From Globodera rostochiensis (lineage: Eukaryota; Nematoda; Chromadorea; Rhabditida; Heteroderidae): a stretch of DNA of 64,000 bases. Position numbers and translations under genes: made by a program. How positions within the stretch are numbered: position 1 is the first letter of the stretch; every line of letters begins with the position of its first letter. The notes below the pieces were generated by a model. It was not told the DNA's origin, ran no database searches, and saw only the letters and a list, made by a program, of their open reading frames with translations. The DNA is taken from NCBI GenBank assembly GCA_018350325.1, contig JAEVLN010000022.1:310001-374000 (forward strand), written 5' to 3'. Positions 56,600 to 64,000 of the stretch are shown here, piece after piece.

Positions 56600-58920
56600 T
56601 CATCCGGCTGATGGCAGTGTGTGGTCTTGCATAAAGAATGATAAGCGTGTCGAACACGTTTGTCATGAATGAGCAGCGATGGAAGCGCATTTGCGGTACC
56701 CAGACAACATTTCTATGAAAAACATAATCTTATTTATCTCAATTCAATCCATCAAATGCCACCGCCAAGACGGTCTCGTCCTCGCTCTTATTGATCACGT
56801 AATGGAGTGCTGCGGTCAGTGGACCCCAAATAACACAGAACAGGTCTTTGTCGTTCCAACCCGCCTCCGGCACCGCCCAATATTGGCCTTCGGGTGTTTC
56901 GCTTCTTCGCTGCAGCACCCGCCACAGGTAATTCTCACGCAAAAGGCCCACTTGCTCGGCTGGCATCAGTCCTAATTGAAAATTTGGAAAAAGAAAAAAT
57001 TCAAATGCTCTCACTTTATGGCCGTGTAAATCTGCTCCAGCATTTCCGAATTAAAGTCCTTCCCATGATTTGTACCTGAGAGATTACGCTTGAAGTCTTC
57101 CACGCTGAGATTAAGCAACGAAATATTAATTAACGNNAAGCACGCTCAAAATCAGCACTTAGGAAATAAAGTTATTTTTTTTTAAATTTACTAGGAAGTC
57201 TCTAACAGTGGTAACAATGGGGGGGGGGGGGGGGGGAGGGGGGGACAGCGCCCCTCCGGATGTGTATACTGTCGGCCTACCTCATTAGGGTTTGATTCCG
57301 TCGCACTTGCGGATTGTGCATGATCAGTATTCAACATCAGAATTGCGTATGCAAGCGTGTAAGCCGCGTCAACATGCTCAAACGGCTGGTTATTCGCGTT
57401 GAACCAATGCTCTGAAAAGTTTTTTATTCCAATACTTTATATAATAAAATACCCGAAAAATAAGTGAAATTATTTTATCGATTTCGGCCGCATCGCCTGG
57501 AAGTCTGAAGGACTCGAGAAAATGCGCAGCGCTAAGTCCAAACGAAGTCCACCGAATTCCAAAGATTTAACGAAAGCGCTCAACACCTCTGGCCGCTTTC
57601 GATTGCAAATGTATTCAGCAATTTTACTTTTGTCTAAGCGCGGATTTTGCCTAAGCCAGCAGGCAACGTCCTAAACAAAACTAAAATTTAAAAAAAAACT
57701 TGTACTATACATCACCTGAGGATCGAGAGGATTCTTCAGAAGACCCTTCTCAGAAAGAAATTCCACGCCCTTTTGTGGGGAATGTCGGTTAAACATTTCG
57801 GTGCCCTCAGTCATCAAGCGTTTCTGCTTCTTCACGTCGATCATCTCAGCCAGCGAGGGAAGTGGGGCTCTTCTGTTAGCTGCTCAATTGTGTGCGCAGT
57901 GGCGGTTGATGCAATGTGGTCCAGGGACCGAATTTGGTTGTTAATCTAAAATTAACTCTTGATTTTTAAAAACGACCCCACCCCATACCTCTTCCTCAAT
58001 GCCAATTTGGCTCTTGCCACTGAATCCCTTCAGTTGTCTGGCTGCACAGTTGCTTTCTATCAGATCAACAACAGCCAACACAGTGTCCAGTGATAAAATG
58101 TGAGTAGAAAAGTAGCAGAGGGCCGGTTGGAAACGCGTTCTGGAGCAACAGTCATAACCTAAAATCTTTATTTATTCATGCACTGAAATTCATAAAGGTA
58201 AGCAAACCATTCCCAAAATAGCATAATTTACCAAATTATAATAATAACGTTTAAAACCTACCAAATCCTCAAACAAGTTGGAACAGTACAAAGAGNCAGT
58301 CGTAGTTGAGGTACAGTTCTGCGACCAACCCAGATAGTCGCCACATGTCGACCAAAGCTTCAAGCGCGAGTTCGCGCAGTTCATAGCTAACAGCAGCCTT
58401 TGCCGCAAGCGGAGAACCCGCGGAGGAAATGGACGCAGATTCGGCAGATTGTTCGATGGAGATAGAGCTGGCCCAACTTGAGGAAGTAAGACTCCATTTG
58501 AAATCTGAAAATCGCTTTTTCTTACACTCCCACCATCCATGCCGAGAAAATGAATTCTAGTTTGTGAAAGTGAGTGTTCTTTGACAATGACAAACACCCA
58601 CTTAAGCTGAGGACGGAGTGTTTGCAGCAATAAGAAGCAAACGCGATTAGCCGCTGCAAAAATAGGCAGTTTTTGGGTGCCCAGCAGTTGGAGCAGCGTG
58701 TGACTGAGTTCGTCCTTGAGCAGCGTATGAAGTGATATGGTGGAACGCAGAAAATCGTCGTTTCAAAAGCGACGGTCAGCAGTGTAGGCCCATCAAAATC
58801 ATGCTGGACGAGTTGGTACGGTCGTGCGGGTTGCAACGCTATCAAAAATCTGAAATTGTTCGAATTGATTTATTAGAAAGACAAAAACACTTCATCAGCT
58901 CTTTGAGCCCAGGCCGTATG
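56600..58920 (-). pseudogene. Truncated, indel-damaged copy of gbf-1
   Basis: Repeats the HUS to HDS1 part of gbf-1 but lacks the 5' exons, ending mid-exon at 58920. Indels break several exons; for example cacaatttcgttg is lost near 56968, and cgggtt is lost near 58760. The Sec7 Asp codon is the same (57492-57494). It cannot be expressed as gbf-1. Confidence 0.8.
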
Positions 58921-59017
58921 TAAATCTCGAACCTGCAATGTTATGGAGTTCTTAAAAGCTTTTTCCTTTTATCGCCAAAAAATCTCATTGAGTTCTTATT
59001 TTGGTTCTTTTTTGTAC

Positions 59018-62000
59018 AGGTGTTGAACCATTTGGAAATGCCTGTTGAAATTCAAGCATTGTACAACTCGAATTGTTTGTCATGTGGCATTGCGCAATCA
59101 AAGGCGGCGGAACCGTTGAACATTCCCGTCCCTTGCCTTAACACGCCCAATGGGCTGCTACAAATTCGGCCTGCCGATGGACGGCACGATTGGAGCAAAG
59201 AGAAGTGGGATTTGGAAGCCAATTTTTGTTTTTTATTTTGATTTTATAAAATTTGTTGTTTTTGAAGATAACATAAAGTATTTTCAGAATTTCATGGCTT
59301 AACTTCAACACCACAAAACGGCAAGCAGTGCGTTGTGACAATTCTGTGAAGACGGGAAAGGGCATTTTTATTGAGATCGGTCGGTTTTCTTTTAGAGTTA
59401 CCATTAGTAATAAAAAATCTAAAGAAGAAAGTAATGATTAACTTGTAGTTGTAAGTCGAATTACCATTTTTGTTGCTATTTTTTAAATGACCTTTTGTTG
59501 TGCAGTTGTTGTCGACGAGCCAATCCGACGCAGTCATCACCGTTTTGACGCGGATTCTGTGGCTTTCACCGTACATCTGTTCGCGCCCATTCATTTCATC
59601 AACACACTGCCAATGCCCGTCAAAATTTTGGCGCCCATCAAATGCGAATTGGCCGGCGGCGAGGCGGTCGATATTATGAATGTCGTCGCTGGATGTTCAT
59701 TGGTCTTTGCGGTGCGTTTGAACAAATGTTTAATATTGATTGTCAAGTCCGATTTTTTTCTCTTTTTTCTGCAGGTTAAAATCGGCACTGAGGAGTACGA
59801 ATTGTGCTACACGGTGCCAACCGTGAAAAAGCCATTGGAGACTGTTCGGTTGAAGGGAAAGTCAAATGACAACGCCAAACTTGTGGGTATTTTTTGTTTT
59901 ATGATTGGCTAAATTTCAATAATAAAAGTTTATTTCATTTTTAGTGCCTTGGTTTGAATTGGAGCACCGAATTCTTGCGTTCAAACTTGACACTGTACGC
60001 ACCGTATTGGATGGTCAATGAGACAGGCAAACGGCTCGCATATCATGTAAGAAAAAAACAAATAAACAATTAATTGGATCAATGCATGAAAATTGCCGTT
60101 TTCATTTTATTCTTCGCTATCCAAGGATGCATATTATTTGACTTTTTTTACAAATTGAAAAAGAATTAAAATAAAAACTGAAATTTTTATTCATTGACCA
60201 ACATAACAATAACATTTAAAATTATACAGTAATAGCCGGAATTTTATTTATTCAACTTTAATTAGAGTTTGGACAGCTTATACGGTTTGCACTTCCCGAC
60301 TCGGGTATTTTTCCGTGACCCATTCGGGTACCCGCCCGACCCGTTTTCCGGCTACCCGAAATAACCATCAGCTCTACAAATTTTCCCTACCTTAACGTTA
60401 ATCTCTCTCCCTTCTAGGGTCTTAACAATCGCATCCAAGGAAAATCTCACTGTTGTTCAAAATGCTTGCGGTCTAGTAATCATGATCAGGTAGGACGGGT
60501 ACTTCTGTGATATATTAGAGTTAGTTCTGTCCAAATTTAATTCGTTAGCTTGGAGCTAAAAAATCTGGCTATTACTTCATTTACTTAGCATGCATTCATT
60601 TTTTTAAATTTTAGTGTAAAGCCGTTGAAATTCTCCATTCGCCCGATGCAAATCCTTTGATTTTGCCGCTAAATGAAGGTGAATTTGAGTCGAAGAAAAA
60701 GGCGAAGGTAAAAATTGTCAACAACTCCGAGTGGTCGGCCGATTTCCCGCTGGACACGGCCGGCAGCAGTGGGCGCGTTATTTGCAAATCCGCCGTCGAA
60801 GCGCAACGCGAATTCGAGGCAATTTAATAAAGCAATTTTCTGAAAATGAAGGTTGATCAGAATATAGCCGCCGATCTCACTTTTAGATCTAAATTTTGGC
60901 TAATTATTCGTTTTTTGTCCAGTTCAACCTCTCTCCCTTTGTTTAGATGACTGTCGATGTGCGACTATGCCAATCCGGTCTTACAAAAGTGGTGACCATT
61001 TCGCCCTTCTTTTTGCTGCAAAATGACAGCAAAATTGACATTGAAGTGCGTGAACCGAACTCACTGAATTGGATTGTAGTGCCGGCCAACTCGGTAATTT
61101 TTTTAAACTATTGTTTCATTAATGTTGCGACATTTTGTAGGTGATTGGTTTTTGGCCCATGCAAAAGGAGATACGAAAGACGCTGGTGGCGCGCTATCCC
61201 AACACAGAAGAGGAGTCCGTGCAATTCCCATTCACTGAGGCATTTGAAGGGTTCTGCCAAATCAAAAATAATGTGATTTTTTTAAGAAAAAAACAAATTG
61301 ATATACCATCTTTTTTAGCTTATCGGTCTCTACGTGATTGTTTCTCTGTCGGACGAATCGTCCGTGATTCATATGGAAAGTTTTGTGCCGGGAATGGTGC
61401 CGGCCATTCTGATGAACGACACTAAATACCCAATACACTACAGACAGACAAATGACAGCCATTGGTACCAGATTCAGCCCAACCAATTGGCGCCGTTTGC
61501 TTGGAGTGATTCGATAAATGGTAAACTTTCATTAGTAAATTTTTCAATTTTGTTGATTGGCATTTTTCCAATTCGTGTTTATACCGAATTTTCAGATTGT
61601 AAGTTGGAATGGAAGTCAGGCGATGCCGCAAATTCGGAGGAGCTTTTGCGCAACCGGGACATTTCTTATTTGCCGTCCAAAACTGATGGGTACCATTACT
61701 GTGTGTCTTTCCTAGACGGACGTCAACGCATTTTGCTTGTACAATCATTTAAAATTTTTTTTTTGAATTGTATATGTTTATATATTTTAGTTCACTGCTG
61801 ACGACAAAGTTTCTTTCATTGCACATCAAGCATATGAGGTGAGTTGAGTAACTAATAATATATCTAAGCAAAATCTTCAGATGGAACAGCCGAACATGGA
61901 GCTCGAGTTGTACCTGCATGGGGTCGGCATTTCCCTGGTCAACAATCTTAAAAGTGTGGAAGTGCTTTACATGGTGAAATTCATTAAATTTCTTATTCCA

Positions 62001-63958
62001 TTTCCATCAACTTTTTTTTAGGCAATTTCTCCGCAAAGGCCTCAAAAACTGATGAAAGATGCTTTACCGACTACAATCAACACAGGCTTTTGGTGCCAAT
62101 ATCGACAAACCGCTCATATGCAGACGCTTCACGTGAAGTTGCAGCATTTTCAAGTCGACAATCAGCTGCCGGCCTCCACATTCCCCTCAATGTTGGCAAT
62201 GGTGCCGCAGCCGAAATCGGTCGTTAAAAATGGTGATTTTTGTAGATTTTTTATTTATTGTTTTAAGCATAATTTGTTATTAACGAATCCGATTGTGTTT
62301 TTAAGGCCTTAGAAACAATGGTTCTTTTATAATTTACCGACAATTTTAGAGCCAAAACCATTCCTGGAATGCTCATTTGTGATGACTCAGTCGGAGCACA
62401 CGAACATAGTCCAGATCAAGTTGCTGGAGGCACTGGTCCAAGAGTTTGCGATCCGATTGGACCGAACATTAATCAATGAATTGTTGGACATTATGCCGAA
62501 GGAGCGCATTCAGACGGGTTACACTGTGAGAGCCAAAATTTGTATTTTTATAGTTATTTATGTTGAATTTAGCGCGACTCATTTCATAAGGACATGGAAT
62601 TGACTAAGGAAACGCTCGGCAAACGGGCAATTCAGACTCGAGTGTCACAAGCGAAGACCTATTACCAACGGATGCACATCTCACCATTGATGGTAACCGT
62701 ATTTTTTTCAATTATTGGTGTTTGGAAATTTCGTTTAGCGATTTCATTAAAATTGTTTTGTATTCTCATATTTTAGATCCATCTGAGCTTTTCTCAAGGC
62801 CATGTCGAAGAGGGGACGGATGACGTTGGCATTCAATGGGAATTTGCGAATCTTATATTGAAAAGTGTCGGTGTTACGCTGACCGAAATTCAGGATGTCG
62901 TCTTTAAGTAAGCCTAAAATATTTTAGTTTTCGAGTTGTTTATTAATATGAATGATTTTTAGGCTTGCCTTTTTCCAACGCGAAGGCACCTTCTACAGCA
63001 GTGTCCAACTGCAGTCCGAAATTCAGGCCCACTACACTCATCAGTTCATCAAACAGCTCTATGTGCTTGTATTGGGTAATGATTATTTAGTAAACTCTAA
63101 AAATGTATTATTTTGTCTAGGCCTTGACATTCTCGGTAATCCATTTGGTCTTGTCCGTGACTTGCGCACCGGCGCTGTCGACTTGTTTTATCAGCCCGTG
63201 TTGGGCATGGTGACGGGTCCGGCCGAATTTGGGGAAGGCGTTTACATAGGACTGACTAGTGCGTTCAGGTGAACACAATTTTTTTTTTTTTGAAAATTCA
63301 GAAAGCTACCTAATTTGTTCCTGCCTTATTACAGTCACACTGTGGGCGGTGTTCTCGGCCTGGCCTCCCGTATTACTGGCACAATGGGCAAAGGTGTGGC
63401 GGCATTGACAATGGACGAGGACTACCAACGACGTCGAATGCAAGCTCGGCAGCAGCCGACCAGCATCGGGGAGGGGATGTTCCGCGGTGTGCGCGGCGTT
63501 GGCACCGGCGTCGTCGAGGGAGTCACCGGTCGGTTTATGTTTATGTCAGTTGTCCTGAGAGTCTCGACAGCTGGATTGAGTTCGTGGAATTTTGCGTTCT
63601 AATCGAAATGAATATCAATAGTGTTATATTCTGTATTCAGGTGTCCTCTCCAAGCCGGTTGAAGGCGTGAAGCAGGGTGGTTTGCTCGGTGGTATCAAAG
63701 GAATTGGTGAGAAAAAAATAGTGATTTCTCGTTGTAAAACTTGTAAACCCCGAAGAAAATTTTAGGCAAGGGAATAGCCGGCGTAATTGCTCGCCCCGTG
63801 TCTGGAGTGGTCGATTTGGTCACCACAACGGCCGATAACGTCAGAAAGTGAGTTTGTGCAGTTTAAAATTGAAAAAATGGGGCACCCCCAGAGCTCGCGT
63901 TTCAGTGTGCGGGGACAACAGAATTACTTTGGGAGGTTCTGCCGGGAAAAAAAACTAA
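59018..63958 (+). CDS. vps-13: VPS13 lipid-transfer protein, C-terminal part (SHR-BD/VAB to ATG2-C like region)
   Basis: Picks up vps-13 after the inserted block, following a ttttttgtacag acceptor at 59017. The repeated-beta VAB/SHR-BD region is clear: LYNSNCLSCGIAQSKAAEPL, then NTLPMPVKILAPIKCELAGG, LNWSTEFLRSNLTLYAPYW, VVTISPFFLLQNDSKIDIEV and ESFVPGMVPAILMNDTKYPI. The C-terminal helical part follows: NRDISYLPSK, QRMHISPLMIHLSFSQGHVE (across an intron at 62692-62776) and YVLVLGLDILGNPFGLVRDL, then the Gly-rich GVLGLASRITGTMGKGVAAL, GVKQGGLLGGIKGIGKGIAG, VIARPVSGVVDLVTTTADNV. The last exon I can join reads ARVSVCGDNRITLGG and stops at 63958, without the usual PH-like end; the true end may lie past the window. 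The intron at 60049-60614 is unusually long (566 bp) and contains ccgg-rich repeat-like sequence. Confidence 0.88.
60240..60420. mobile_element. Repeat-like block in a vps-13 intron, possible transposon relic
   Basis: CCCG/CGGG-rich segment (gggtacccgcccgacccg and similar) inside an otherwise AT-rich 566-bp intron. Similar in style to the block at 52043-52164. No clear terminal repeats, so this is weak. Confidence 0.3.
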
Positions 63959-64000
63959 AAAGACTGACCTGGTCACTCTCACTTGAATTTCGAAAGTCCT

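Larger units (their letters stand above)
54419..58920. repeat. Dispersed duplication, copy B (about 4.5 kb), inside vps-13
   Basis: A copy of 46427-50963 at an offset of 7,992 at its left edge. It has dozens of small indels and substitutions against copy A and five or so N bases (54911-54912, 55900, 57137-57138, 58296). It is about 35 bp shorter. The right junction (58920/58921) passes from gbf-1 exon sequence straight into a vps-13 intron. Confidence 0.95.

Overview
This is a nematode nuclear genome window. The genes carry many introns of about 42-60 bp, some with GC-AG borders. Their products are animal/nematode families: a carboxylesterase with a C-terminal membrane anchor, a ZP-domain (cuticlin-type) protein, a GALNT, VPS13, GBF1 and an LCLAT1-type acyltransferase. 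The short introns, the GC-AG introns, the long G/C homopolymers and the repeat load suggest a tylenchid, perhaps a cyst nematode. That placement is inference; no species can be named from the sequence alone.

Layout. 0.8-3.7 kb (+): purple acid phosphatase with a basic/Ser-rich tail, 5' end not found. 4.7-9.2 kb (+): secreted, membrane-anchored carboxylesterase whose stalk is a 30-bp coding minisatellite rich in N-glycosylation sequons. 9.8-10.5 kb (-): small unknown gene. 10.9-12.7 kb (-): ZP-domain membrane protein. 12.7-14.3 kb: G/C runs and an hAT-type MITE. 14.3-22.8 kb (-): poly(A) polymerase-like gene whose 3' exons are tandemly duplicated (the outer copy is frameshifted); its introns hold a 70-bp minisatellite and a TA-flanked MITE. 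22.9-28.1 kb (-): very large protein with a signal peptide and a 16-unit cysteine-containing repeat array at its C-terminus; its stop lies about 40 bp from the earliest plausible start of the poly(A) polymerase gene, and a splice joining the two is possible. 28.1-29.5 kb: nested tandem repeats between inverted ends. 29.6-33.2 kb (-): gamma-glutamyltransferase. 33.2-36.6 kb: mostly C/G-rich low complexity. 36.6-39.5 kb (-): polypeptide GalNAc-transferase with a tRNA-Gly(GCC) in an intron. 40.0-42.1 kb (+): LCLAT1/AGPAT-type acyltransferase, its 3' end duplicated in an exact 1,452-bp tandem repeat. 44.8-46.2 kb (+): disordered unknown protein. 46.4-51.9 kb: unknown (+) gene tail-to-tail with a 3'-truncated gbf-1 (-). 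52.7-64 kb (+): vps-13, whose middle is missing; in its place lies a second, indel-rich copy of the unknown-gene/gbf-1 block that contains Ns.

How the genes relate: several products belong to secretory or membrane biology (GALNT, GGT, GBF1, ZP protein, membrane carboxylesterase, VPS13 lipid transfer, acyltransferase), but I see no operon-like functional grouping. The most novel-looking material is the secreted repeat protein next to, or fused with, the poly(A) polymerase-like gene, and the minisatellite that copies a splice junction. The vps-13/gbf-1 arrangement is the point where a real rearrangement and an assembly error must be told apart. Exon joins were made by eye from splice motifs and family resemblance; gene ends are approximate where stated.
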